Assembly (NCBI GenBank): GCA_945861535.1
Contig: CAMAUZ010000062.1
Location: forward strand, 1-48,762
DNA: 48,762 nucleotides
Direction: 5' to 3'
Origin: Akkermansia muciniphila
GTDB taxonomy: Bacteria > Verrucomicrobiota > Verrucomicrobiia > Limisphaerales > BJHT01
A program made the position numbers and the translations under genes. This document shows positions 1 through 7,726 of the stretch, one piece after another (positions within the stretch are counted from its first letter, which is position 1; each line of letters begins with the position of its first letter). Under the pieces are notes generated by a model. That model had not been told where the DNA came from and did not search any database. It saw nothing but the letters and a program-made list of their open reading frames with translations.

Positions 1-399
1 GACCTGCGGCTTTACTACAGCACACGTTTTCCCTACGGCTTCGCCATCCTCCAGCACACTTATTGGGTTCCCCGATCCGGGCGGCCAGGCTTCCAAGTCA
101 TGCCTGGCACCTCGCAGGTGAACACCAATTCGATGGTCGCCGGATGGCCAACCCGGCTCGAAGATCCCGGTGCGGCGACGAGCCCGGTTCTCACCGATAC
201 GCTCTACCTCGGCGGTTTCTCGACCAACGTGGCGGCAGCTTTTGGCGGCCACCCGACAACCAAGGCCAATTCGGGCTTCCAGATCATCGGCGGTGGGGCG
301 ATCTCCATCAGCCGCGCCTACGCCGACGGTCACGCTGAACTCGCCCGAGTCCAAAACATCGTCTGGCGTGCGTATGGCAACTTCACGAGCTTTTACTGA
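1..399 (+). CDS. C-terminal part of a pseudopilin-like (type II secretion/prepilin) protein, 5' truncated
   Basis: The window opens inside an open frame (frame 1) that reads 132 codons to a TGA at 397-399, so the N-terminus with any prepilin signal is outside. The visible part is Gly/Ser/Asn-rich and ends with the segment AYADGHAELARVQNIVWRAY. A 'xADGHAE' motif near the C-terminus, where the product displays a short loop before the last strand, is typical of the many type II secretion/prepilin-like proteins of Verrucomicrobiota and Planctomycetota (DUF1559-like or H-X9-DG-type). The His expected nine residues before the DG is not visible, so subfamily is open. These proteins are normally envelope-exposed pilin-like subunits. 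The assignment rests only on this terminal motif and composition. Confidence 0.45.
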   Translation, partial: DLRLYYSTRFPYGFAILQHTYWVPRSGRPGFQVMPGTSQVNTNSMVAGWPTRLEDPGAATSPVLTDTLYLGGFSTNVAAAFGGHPTTKANSGFQIIGGGAISISRAYADGHAELARVQNIVWRAYGNFTSFY

Positions 400-711
400 G
401 CCGGCGATGCAGCAAGGGAGCGCGAAGCTCGGCGTTTACTGGCGGTGTGCAGTGGTAGCTGAAGCGGGTGGGTTGGTTTGGATGGTAAACGGAAATCCGG
501 GTGCGGTTTCGGACTGAGGTTTCCACTCAAGCGTTGCCGCGTGATCGGGGCCGTTCTCCCTTGCCCTCTTCCGCGGGGAAAGGGTAGGCGATTTGCGGCC
601 GCCGGTCAGAAGGAGGCGTTCCTTGCTGTCGAAACTCGACCGCAGGTCAACCCGGGGTTGGTCCAACTCGACTGCCCGGCGGGGTGGGGACCAGCTTTCC
701 CCACCGCTTGA
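400..711. other. Gene-free stretch between the pseudopilin-like gene and sufT
   Basis: These 312 bases separate two convergent genes. I see no convincing coding frame, terminator hairpin or repeat here; the small open frames have no start context and do not resemble known proteins. Confidence 0.5.
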
Positions 712-1260
712 TCAGGCGAGGCCGAGGATTTTGCGGCCGGCTTCGGTGATCATGGATTGATGCCAGGGCGGGTCCCACACGATCTCGACGCTGGCTTCTT
801 CCACGCTGGGGAGGTCGAGGAGTTTTTGCTGGGCGTCACGGGCGATGGTGGGTCCCATGCCGCAGCCGGGGGCGGTAAGGGTCATCTTCACAAAGACCTG
901 CTGATTGCCAGACGGCAACGGCGCAATGCCGAGATCGTACACGAGGCCGAGGTCCACGATGTTGACGGGGATTTCCGGATCGTAGCAGGTGCGGAGGACA
1001 TCCCAGAGATGCTTCTCTTCCAGCGGGCCGCCGGCGGCGGACGCGGGGGCGGCCGGCGGCGGGGCGGGCGCAAAACCGAGGGCGTCGGCGTTTTCGGGCG
1101 AGACGCGGTAGAGGCCGCCGCGGGCGTGCAGGGTGTAGCTGCCGCCGAGAGTTTGGGTGATGTCCACGGCGGTGCCCTTGGGCAGCACGGCGACGGTGCC
1201 GGCGGGGATTTGGATCACTTCGCAATCGCGGGTGAGTTCGATGGTGGGAACATTTGTCAT
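712..1260 (-). CDS. sufT: Fe-S cluster assembly protein SufT (DUF59/MIP18 domain)
   Basis: A 182-residue cytoplasmic protein of the usual SufT length. An N-terminal half (residues 8-55) of small beta-strand character precedes a Pro/Ala linker and a DUF59/MIP18 domain (residues 80-182). The domain shows DPEIPVNIVDLGLVYDL (94-110), the cysteine motif PGCGMGP (131-137; the Cys is the presumed cluster or metal-binding residue) and VWDPPWHQSMI (161-171). SufT proteins act as auxiliary factors in Fe-S cluster maturation. I chose the ATG at 1258-1260 because the family begins at this point; the longer open frame upstream only translates intergenic heptad repeats. No other suf genes lie in the window. 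Confidence 0.88.
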   Translation of the reverse strand: MTNVPTIELTRDCEVIQIPAGTVAVLPKGTAVDITQTLGGSYTLHARGGLYRVSPENADALGFAPAPPPAAPASAAGGPLEEKHLWDVLRTCYDPEIPVNIVDLGLVYDLGIAPLPSGNQQVFVKMTLTAPGCGMGPTIARDAQQKLLDLPSVEEASVEIVWDPPWHQSMITEAGRKILGLA

Positions 1261-1564
1261 GGGCGCGAGGGTAACGGGGACGGGGGGAATGGCAATCGCG
1301 GGGGCGGGGGGGGGACGGGACGGGTCTTGGGTCTTGGGTCTGCCGTCTGGGGTCTGGAGAATGGGGGTTGGAAAATGGGAATGCGGGTGAGCGCTGGGTG
1401 GCCTGTAGATTTGCAATTTGCGATTCGAAATTCCGGCGCGTGACTCCTGACTTCTGACTCCTGCCTCCTGTCCCCTGCCTCCTGTCCCCTGTCTCCTGCC
1501 CCCCCGAGGCCGTCAACTAAACAGTTGCGCGCAGTTTACCGTGTGGCAGCTTCGCCACACATTT
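1261..1564. other. Gap between divergent sufT and the glutaredoxin gene, mostly heptad-phased repeat
   Basis: This 304-base gap must hold promoters for both divergent genes. Positions 1322-1503 are almost entirely seven-base-phased degenerate repeats (annotated separately). No clear -35/-10 pair or sigma-54 site could be assigned. Confidence 0.5.
1322..1503. repeat. Cluster of three heptanucleotide-phased repeat tracts
   Basis: Read in steps of seven from 1322: gggtctt, gggtctt, gggtctg, ccgtctg, gggtctg, gagaatg, ggggttg, gaaaatg. From 1407: agatttg, caatttg, cgattcg, aaattcc. From 1441: tgactcc, tgacttc, tgactcc, tgcctcc, tgtcccc, tgcctcc, tgtcccc, tgtctcc, tgccccc. Three different words share the same period. 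The phase is visible directly; its function is unknown. Confidence 0.85.
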
Positions 1565-1903
1565 ATGAGCAAACCGAAAATTATCGCTTACTTGAAACCC
1601 TCGTGCGGCTGGAGCATGGGCGTGCGCGCCGTCCTCCGCAAATACGACCTGCCGTTCGAGGATCGCGACATCATCAACGACCCGGTGCAGCGCCAGGAGA
1701 TGATCGAAAAGAGCGGCCAGATGCTCAGCCCCTGCGTCGAGGTGAACGGTCACATGCTGCCGGACATCAGCGGCGAAGAGGTCGAGGCGTATCTGCTGGC
1801 CAACCAGCTCACGCAGGCCAACAGCCGCGTGCCGGAGGCGCCCATCAACCAGCCGTGCGCCCACGAAATGCCGGCCGGTGCGCCGCTGGCGTTCCGTCGC
1901 TAA
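1565..1903 (+). CDS. Glutaredoxin-family protein with a monothiol CGWS site
   Basis: A 112-residue thioredoxin-fold protein. The N-terminal strand KIIAYL is followed by the redox motif CGWS (residues 14-17), i.e. a monothiol arrangement like the CGFS glutaredoxins. The cis-proline loop reads SPCVEVNG (55-62), where classical glutaredoxins have a TVP-type sequence, and the last helix is DISGEEVEAYLL. A 30-residue tail contains one more cysteine (C98). Glutaredoxins of this size reduce glutathionylated or disulfide substrates or deliver Fe-S clusters; which applies here is open, although sufT next door is suggestive. The ATG at 1565 is chosen over one 8 codons upstream because the fold starts here. 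An intrinsic terminator follows. Confidence 0.75.
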   Translation: MSKPKIIAYLKPSCGWSMGVRAVLRKYDLPFEDRDIINDPVQRQEMIEKSGQMLSPCVEVNGHMLPDISGEEVEAYLLANQLTQANSRVPEAPINQPCAHEMPAGAPLAFRR

Positions 1904-1931
1904 AGCACGAACGCACGAACTTTTTAACGAC

Positions 1932-1965
1932 GGCCGCGAGTGAAAAGCTCGCGGCCTTTTGTTTT
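1932..1965 (+). terminator. Rho-independent terminator after the glutaredoxin gene
   Basis: Perfect 9-bp stem ggccgcgag (1932-1940) / ctcgcggcc (1948-1956), 7-base loop, then ttttgtttt. It lies 28 bases after the glutaredoxin stop and ends before panC, which separates the two transcription units. Confidence 0.85.
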
Positions 1966-2006
1966 CCGACTCGCGCAAAAGCCGACGGATGCACCATCGT
2001 TTTTCC

Positions 2007-2873
2007 ATGAAAATTGTCACCACGGCGGCAGGGATGCAGCGGTTGGCGAGGGGCTGGCAGCGGCGGGGCGTGAAGGTCGGGTTCGTGCCGACGATGGGTT
2101 ATCTGCACGCGGGACACATCAGTCTCGTGAAGCGCGCGCGGCGGCTCGTCGGGCGCGCGGGCGCGGTGGTGGTGAGCATTTACGTGAACCCCGCGCAGTT
2201 CGCGCCGCAGGAGGATTTGGCGAAGTATCCGCGCGATTTCCCACACGACCGCGCGTTGTGCCGCGCGGCGGGCGTGGACGTGATCTTCGCGCCGCCGGAC
2301 CCGGAGATGTATCCGGGCCGCGCGACGGGCGACCACAGCACGTATGTCGTCGAGGAGATGCTGGCGCAGGGCATGGAGGGCGCGGCGCGGCCGACCCATT
2401 TTCGCGGCGTCACGACGGTCGTGGCGAAGCTGTTTCATCTGGTGCTGCCGACGGTGGCGGTGTTCGGCGCGAAGGACTGGCAGCAGGCGACCGTGGTGCG
2501 GCGGATGGTGCGCGATCTGAACTTTCCGCTGCGGCTGGTGGTCGCGCCGACGCATCGCGAGCCGGACGGCCTGGCGATGAGTTCGCGCAACCAATATCTG
2601 AACGCCGAGGAACGCCCGCAGGCGACGATTCTATGGCGCGCCATGCAGCACGCGAAGGCGGCGGTGCGGGAAGCGGGCGGGGCGGTCCCGGCGGCGGCGT
2701 TAAAACAAGAGCTGGCCGCGCTCATCGCGACGCAGCCGGCGGCGCGACTGGATTACGTGGAGTTTTTCGATCCCGAATCGCTGCGGCCCGTGGCGGCAGT
2801 GCGGCGCGGCGCACAGTTGGCGCTGGCGGTGTTCGTGGGCCGGACGCGGCTGATTGATAACGGACGGGTGTGA
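2007..2873 (+). CDS. panC: Pantothenate synthetase (pantoate--beta-alanine ligase)
   Basis: A 288-residue cytoplasmic enzyme that joins pantoate and beta-alanine with ATP to make pantothenate, the last step before coenzyme A assembly. The HIGH-type nucleotide-binding motif is MGYLHAGHISLV, the pantoate/ATP loop contains KDWQQ (usually KDYQQ), GVTTVVAKLF is present, and the KMSKS-like loop is MSSRNQYLN. Length and motif order match PanC. The ATG at 2007 is chosen because MKIVTTAAGM is the normal PanC start; the open frame upstream crosses a terminator. panB and panD are not in the window. The gene converges on the PPC-domain gene with 20 bases between the stop codons. Confidence 0.96.
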   Translation: MKIVTTAAGMQRLARGWQRRGVKVGFVPTMGYLHAGHISLVKRARRLVGRAGAVVVSIYVNPAQFAPQEDLAKYPRDFPHDRALCRAAGVDVIFAPPDPEMYPGRATGDHSTYVVEEMLAQGMEGAARPTHFRGVTTVVAKLFHLVLPTVAVFGAKDWQQATVVRRMVRDLNFPLRLVVAPTHREPDGLAMSSRNQYLNAEERPQATILWRAMQHAKAAVREAGGAVPAAALKQELAALIATQPAARLDYVEFFDPESLRPVAAVRRGAQLALAVFVGRTRLIDNGRV

Positions 2874-2893
2874 ACGCGCGGGGGCGAAAGCAC

Positions 2894-4426
2894 CTACTTT
2901 TCTCCCTTCTTCCCCTCGGGCGGCAGCACGCCAAGCGCGATCACCCCATCGAGCGCCGCCGGCGGATGCAGGAGGTTCGGGAGCGCCTTGCGCAGCGCGC
3001 CGAGCGTCTGCGCCGCCACGCTCACCGTGGTGTCGCCGGACTGGGCGACGCCGTGGATTTGAAAATGCAGCAGCGTCCCCGGCGCCGCCGTCGCGGGCAC
3101 GCTGACGCGCAGCGTGGTCTCGGTTTTCTTGGCGGCGATGATGTGGTTGGTGACCGTGAACTCGCGCGCGTCGCCGGTCAGCGCCAGCGTGATGGCCGCG
3201 TCGAAATCGCGCCGCGCGCAGGAGACTTTCAGTTTCAAACTGCCGCCGGACGGAGCCTCGAATTTGTCCGCGTCCACGCTGAGCGCGAAGCCCGCGTACG
3301 GCTGGAGCGCGACCTGATACGACAGCTCCGGCCCGCCAAGGCCGCTCAATTCCTCCACGCGCAGCCGGTAGCTGCCGGCGCTGCCGAAGGCGTTTGTGAT
3401 GATGCCCTCGTCCGCCCCCGTGGGCGGCGAGGCGCCGATGGTTGCGCCCTTGCCGTCCAGCAACGTGAGCAGCAAATCGCAAGGATAACCGCGGCTGCGC
3501 GTGCGCCCGAGCACCAGCCAGCGGCCCGGTTGCGCGAGCCGGAATTGAAAAAAATCGCGGTCGCCGGGCCGTTGAAAATTTCCGCTGAGCAACACCGGGA
3601 GTTCGAGGCGCGTTGCGGTCTCCGCCGTGTCGTTGGGTTCGCTCTCACGCTGCATTTTCAGGCCGTGTTCATCGGCCGGCGGGAACCCGGCCGCGTCGTG
3701 CAGGAACGGCAGCGCCGTGAGCGGAAAATCCCCGAGCCGCAACCGGTAGCGATGCGCCTCGCCGCCCAGATGCCGCGAGTCGCGCAGTTGCACCACGTAG
3801 TCGCCATCGGCGGCGACGACGTGCGTGAGGCGCGCGTCGGCCCCGGCGCCGGGTGAATCCTCGTTGAACGCCAGCTCGCGTCCGCGCGCATCGAGCAGTC
3901 GCACCCACGGATCCAGCGCCGAGCCGAGGCGTTGCGCCACCACATCCACGCTCACGCGCTGCCCGGCGCGCGCGGCGAAAACAAAAAAATCACTGCCCCG
4001 CTCCGCGCACGCGCCATCCACCGCGACCGGCAGCTTCACGCGCTGCGCCGTGGCCAGCGTGCGATGCCCGCCCGCCGCCGCCACCGACGGCAGCACATCC
4101 ACCAGCACCAGCACCGGACCGGAAAAGCGGTTGCTCGCACCGAGCCGCACCAGCCCAATTCCCGTCGGGCAATCCTGCGGCACGGTCACGAGAAACGCCG
4201 CCCGGTCCGAACGCGACTTGGCCTGCGCATCCAGCCGTTTCTCGGCGGGGAAGGAAGTCCACAGCGTCCGCGCAAAACCAAGCCCGTCGCCGGCGAAGCC
4301 CACCGTCACCGTGCGCCCCGGCGCGGCGGCGGTGAGCGCGAGGTCCGGCTCCGTCGTCTGCGCGACCACGCGAACGGCGAGCAGCAACGTCGCCGCGCCG
4401 ATCAAAGCTGCATGGAGTCGTGTCAT
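2894..4426 (-). CDS. Secreted protein with two pre-peptidase C-terminal (PPC) domains
   Basis: A 510-residue exported protein. Residues 1-22 form a Sec signal peptide (MTRLHAALIG, hydrophobic core, then VVAQ). Two PPC-like beta-sandwich modules can be seen: about residues 125-235, ending with DGDYVVQLRD, and about 255-370, starting with ESEPNDTAETATRLELP and containing GDRDFFQF and GSYRLRVEE. A further beta-rich region to the C-terminus contains repeats of LxLxVxxxR type. PPC domains accompany secreted peptidases or stand in large envelope proteins of Verrucomicrobiota and Planctomycetota; no catalytic domain is seen. The ATG at 4426 is chosen because the signal peptide starts there. The substrate or partner is unknown. 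Confidence 0.75.
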   Translation of the reverse strand: MTRLHAALIGAATLLLAVRVVAQTTEPDLALTAAAPGRTVTVGFAGDGLGFARTLWTSFPAEKRLDAQAKSRSDRAAFLVTVPQDCPTGIGLVRLGASNRFSGPVLVLVDVLPSVAAAGGHRTLATAQRVKLPVAVDGACAERGSDFFVFAARAGQRVSVDVVAQRLGSALDPWVRLLDARGRELAFNEDSPGAGADARLTHVVAADGDYVVQLRDSRHLGGEAHRYRLRLGDFPLTALPFLHDAAGFPPADEHGLKMQRESEPNDTAETATRLELPVLLSGNFQRPGDRDFFQFRLAQPGRWLVLGRTRSRGYPCDLLLTLLDGKGATIGASPPTGADEGIITNAFGSAGSYRLRVEELSGLGGPELSYQVALQPYAGFALSVDADKFEAPSGGSLKLKVSCARRDFDAAITLALTGDAREFTVTNHIIAAKKTETTLRVSVPATAAPGTLLHFQIHGVAQSGDTTVSVAAQTLGALRKALPNLLHPPAALDGVIALGVLPPEGKKGEK

Positions 4427-4976
4427 TTTCGGTGCGCGCCAATCAATCACCCGCCCCGGCGCTTGGGAAGGTGAATGATCCCGGACGCCCCCCGAACGCG
4501 GGCATTGCCATGACGAACGGCCTTGATTGGCCGACATCAATGCGACCCACGACTCGGATGGTTTCATCGGACCAAATGGGCACCTTCCCCAACACCCCGC
4601 GTTCCAAATCCTCCGGGGTGGCATGGTACTGGTTGGTGGTTTCCTAATCCCGAATCCGTCGCCAAATCGCTCCTGCGGATCAAGCTCGGGATGAGAGGGC
4701 GGAGGTAGTGCCGATGAAACCTTCGTCGGCAGGGTGCCCGAAAGCCCCGCACCCGTGGGCCTTTGTGCCAGGAGGCATTGTCCGGCCACCCCCGATTCCG
4801 CAACCCCTGCTCCTTTCGTCCCTTTCGTATCTTTCGCGGTTCCGACTGCTTTTTTCCTAGATTCATCGCCGACCGGTGGCGCGGGCGAATCGCTCGACGC
4901 CGTCCCCTCCTCGCGCCATTCGTCGCTGGAAAAATCCCTGTTCCCTCCGTCTTTCATCCGTGGCTAACTCAGCCGC
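4427..4976. other. Gap between divergent PPC gene and pyrD
   Basis: This 550-base gap lies between divergent starts and must contain both promoters. No gene is convincing. Positions 4810-4870 show a degenerate 9-base periodicity (tcctttcgt, ccctttcgt, atctttcgc). No promoter box could be assigned with confidence. Confidence 0.45.
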
Positions 4977-6098
4977 ATGAGCTGGTTTTACCGCACTTTC
5001 CTGCGCCCGTTCCTGTTCGTGCAGGAATCGGAAGGCATCCATGACCGCACCCTCGAAGTCCTCGGCCGCCTGAGTCGCAGCGAGATGCTGTGCGACCTGA
5101 CCGCCGAGGTTTACGGCGCTCCCGAACTGCCCGTCGAACTCTTCGGCCTCCGCTTTCCCAACCCCGTCGGGCTTGCGGCCGGCATGGACAAACACGCGGA
5201 CGCCGCGCCCATCTGGCCTTCCTTCGGCTTCGGCTTCAGCGAGCTCGGCGGCGTCACCTGGCACGCGCAGCCGGGCAATCCGCAACCGCGCATGTTCCGC
5301 GCCGTGGCCGACGCAGCGCTCATCAACCGCATGGGTTTCAACAATCCCGGGGCCGAGGAAATGGCCCGTCAGCTTGCCGAATGGCGCACGCTCGGCCGCT
5401 GGCCCGACCACCCCGTCGGCATCAATCTCGGCAAATCGAAAATCACCCCGCTCGACCAGGCCGCCACCGATTACGCGAACTCGTTGCGCGTCCTCTGGCG
5501 CTTCGCCGATTTTTTTGTCGTCAATGTCAGCTCGCCAAACACGCCCAACCTCCGCCAGCTTCAGGACAAGGCCGCGCTCGCCGACGTCCTCGCCGCGGTG
5601 CAGCAAGTCAACGCCGCACAGGCTCGCGCCATAGCGCCCTCGCGCGGCCCCAAGCCCATCCTGGTGAAAGTCGCGCCCGATCTTTCCTTCGACGCCCTCG
5701 ACGAAATCCTCGCCCTCACCGGCCCGTACCAACTCGCCGGCATTGTCGCCACCAACACCACCATCACGCGCCCCGCGACCACCGACAAAAAACTGCAACG
5801 CACCTACGCCGAAACCGGCGGCCTGAGCGGACGCCCCTTGCGCGCCCGCAGCACCGAAGTCATCCGCCACCTCCACCGCCAGACCCGCGGACAACTCCCC
5901 ATCATCGGCGTCGGCGGCATCTTCACCGCCGACGATGCGTGGGAAAAAATCACCGCCGGCGCGTCGCTCGTGCAGGTGTACAGCGGGATGGTCTATGAAG
6001 GGCCTGGTGTCGCCCGCGCCATCGTCTGCGGCCTGCGCGAGCGCCTTTCCACGCACGGTTTCCAACACATCGCGCAGGCCCGCGGAATTCACGCCTGA
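4977..6098 (+). CDS. pyrD: Dihydroorotate dehydrogenase (quinone), class 2
   Basis: A 373-residue FMN enzyme of class 2 length that oxidises dihydroorotate to orotate in pyrimidine synthesis and passes electrons to membrane quinones. The N-terminal amphipathic stretch MSWFYRTFLRPFLFVQ is the membrane/quinone-tunnel extension of class 2 enzymes. The FMN barrel has NPVGLAAGMDKHA, GFSELGGVTWHAQPGNPQPR, NRMGFNNPGAE, NLGKSK, the catalytic serine segment NVSSPNTPNLRQLQ, KVAPDLS, TNTTI, GGLSGRPL, and the phosphate-binding GVGGIFTADDAW and VQVYSGMVYEGP. It stands alone, with no other pyr genes in the window. Confidence 0.97.
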   Translation: MSWFYRTFLRPFLFVQESEGIHDRTLEVLGRLSRSEMLCDLTAEVYGAPELPVELFGLRFPNPVGLAAGMDKHADAAPIWPSFGFGFSELGGVTWHAQPGNPQPRMFRAVADAALINRMGFNNPGAEEMARQLAEWRTLGRWPDHPVGINLGKSKITPLDQAATDYANSLRVLWRFADFFVVNVSSPNTPNLRQLQDKAALADVLAAVQQVNAAQARAIAPSRGPKPILVKVAPDLSFDALDEILALTGPYQLAGIVATNTTITRPATTDKKLQRTYAETGGLSGRPLRARSTEVIRHLHRQTRGQLPIIGVGGIFTADDAWEKITAGASLVQVYSGMVYEGPGVARAIVCGLRERLSTHGFQHIAQARGIHA

Positions 6099-6126
6099 TC
6101 GCGCTCGGAGCGCGGCCGTCGGGGCT

Positions 6127-6261
6127 GTGGGGCAGGCATCCCTGCCTGCCAGTTCGGGCGGCATCCCTGCCGCCCGTCCCTTCAGCGGACAAGCCAAGGC
6201 GGCACTGGGAACCCGGGGCAGGGATGCCCCGTGAACTGGCAGGCAAGGATGCCTGCCCCAC
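6127..6261. repeat. Inverted repeat element with 29-base arms (gtggggcaggcat family)
   Basis: Arms 6127-6155 and 6233-6261 are reverse complements with one mismatch. Each arm is itself a hairpin (ggcaggcat / atgcctgcc), and smaller palindromes lie in between. It is a variant of the triple-hairpin family seen at 7482, 8529 and 17583. It lies between convergent pyrD and the amidohydrolase gene and could also act as a transcription barrier. Confidence 0.85.
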
Positions 6262-6284
6262 CGGCCGCCCCCCGCGCGCACCCG

Positions 6285-7295
6285 CTACACCTTCAGCCCG
6301 TAAAACTTGATCGCATTCTCCGACCACAGTTTGCGCTGCTCGGCGGCGGGGCGGGTCGCGATGATCTGGCCGAGCATTTCCACCCAGCGGCGCAGCGATG
6401 CGCCGAGGAGACACACCGGCCAGTCGCCGCCGAAGACGACGCGGTCCGGGCCGAACGAATCGAGGCAGTGATTGATGATCGGTGCGAGCTCCTCGGCCCC
6501 GCCGCCCTCGGGGAGCCGCGCGACAATGCCGGAGATTTTGCAGATGGCGTTGGGGCGTTTGCCGAAAGCCTCGACTGCGCGCCGCCAGTCGTTGGCGTCG
6601 TGCGAGGGTCGCTTCTCGCCCTCGCGCAGCGGACGAAACGCCTTCACGTCGCCGTTGCCGCAGTGGTCGAGCACGAAGCGCGTGTTGGGACAAAGCTCGG
6701 TGAGCTTGATGCCGTCGCGCAGATCGGTCGGCCTCATGCAGAGATCAAAACTCAGGCCCGCGTCGCCGAGCTGCCGGATGCCCTGCACGAACGCATCGGA
6801 TATGCAGAAGCCCGGCGGCGTCTCGGGAATGTGCAGCACGCGGCGCACGCCTTTGATGAGCGGGTTGCCCTGAAACCGCCGGATATACGCCGGAAACGTC
6901 GCGAGAAATGGGCGTCCGCCGATGACGCCGCCGAGGGTCGGACTCTGGCCGCTGCGCGCGAGGTCGATCACGTATTCGGCCTCCTGCACCAACTGGCGCT
7001 GCGCCACATCGACCTCCATGTACACGGCCTTCACGTTCAGGCCCTGCGTTGCCGCGCGATATTCTTCGGTGCGATAGCTGTGCTTCAAAATGTCGGGCAC
7101 GTCATCGAGCCAGGGCAGCTCGAATTTCGAGAGATCCCAGAGATGCTGATGCGTGTCGATGATCAGCGGACCCGCGGCCTCGGCGGCGGCGGCGGTGGTG
7201 GCGGCGCGCGGCGCGAGAACGGCGGTGCCGAGCAGGCCCGTGGCGACTGCGCCGCCCGCGGTTTGGTGGAGAAATTGACGACGGTTCAATTGCAT
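6285..7295 (-). CDS. Tat-exported amidohydrolase-2 family protein (TIM-barrel, lactonase-like)
   Basis: A 336-residue protein starting with a twin-arginine signal (MQLNRRQFLHQ, followed by a hydrophobic Ala/Gly stretch), so export folded to the periplasm is expected. The mature part has the amidohydrolase-2 metal-site motif DTHQHLWD, later FVLDHCGNGD and VVFGGDWPVC, and ends in an active-site-distal helix. The family includes L-fuconolactonase and similar sugar lactonases and decarboxylases, so hydrolysis of a sugar lactone is a reasonable guess, but the substrate cannot be read from sequence. The ATG at 7295 is set by the Tat signal. The gene is monocistronic, and composite repeats fill the upstream region. 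Confidence 0.8.
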   Translation of the reverse strand: MQLNRRQFLHQTAGGAVATGLLGTAVLAPRAATTAAAAEAAGPLIIDTHQHLWDLSKFELPWLDDVPDILKHSYRTEEYRAATQGLNVKAVYMEVDVAQRQLVQEAEYVIDLARSGQSPTLGGVIGGRPFLATFPAYIRRFQGNPLIKGVRRVLHIPETPPGFCISDAFVQGIRQLGDAGLSFDLCMRPTDLRDGIKLTELCPNTRFVLDHCGNGDVKAFRPLREGEKRPSHDANDWRRAVEAFGKRPNAICKISGIVARLPEGGGAEELAPIINHCLDSFGPDRVVFGGDWPVCLLGASLRRWVEMLGQIIATRPAAEQRKLWSENAIKFYGLKV

Positions 7296-7389
7296 AAGAA
7301 TGGCCGGGTTAAACGGTTTGGAACGCCGCGAAGATGCGACAAGCGCGGCGGCGGAAGCAAGGGGAACGGTGCGGAAGCATTGCTCTTGC

Positions 7390-7702
7390 AGGAGCCGACG
7401 TGAGGAGACTCTGACCTCCTTTTTCAAGGCCGCGTCTCGCGCCGAAAAGGTCAGAGCCTGCCAACGCACGGCCGCGCAACCGTACCGCAGGCGTCTCGCC
7501 TGCGAGTTCTCGGGGCGTCTCGCCCCGAGCCGGCACGGGCGGCGAGACGCCGCCCGAACTCGCAGGCGAGACGCCTGCGGTACCCCGGCCCCGGCCTGCC
7601 GGTTCGCCACGTCCCGCGCGGGTAAGTTAGCAGGTTCAGATCGTCTTTTTTCAAGACCGCGCCTCGCGCCGAAAAGGTCAGAGCCTCCTCACGTCGGCTC
7701 CT
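7390..7702. repeat. Composite palindromic element bounded by perfect 18-base inverted ends
   Basis: Ends aggagccgacgtgaggag (7390-7407) and its exact reverse complement (7685-7702) enclose a triple-hairpin unit (7482-7583). A segment ending ccgaaaaggtcagagcct occurs twice inside, near 7440-7470 and 7650-7690. It has the organisation of a non-autonomous mobile element, but no open frame or transposase is present. It occupies most of the gap between two minus-strand genes. Confidence 0.8.
7482..7583. repeat. Triple-hairpin repeat unit, copy 1
   Basis: Perfect 28-base inverted arms (7482-7509 and 7556-7583, beginning gtaccgcaggcgtctcgcct) surround two further hairpins, tcggggcgtctcgccccga and gggcggcgagacgccgccc. 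Copies lie at 8529-8631 and 17583-17685. Confidence 0.9.
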
Positions 7703-7726
7703 ACAAGGATTTCCATGACTCCAGAT

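Noticed and set aside
4564-4866. 100-codon minus-strand frame in the pyrD upstream gap
   Set aside because: Arg/Pro/His-rich translation without recognisable features; covers a 9-base periodic repeat.
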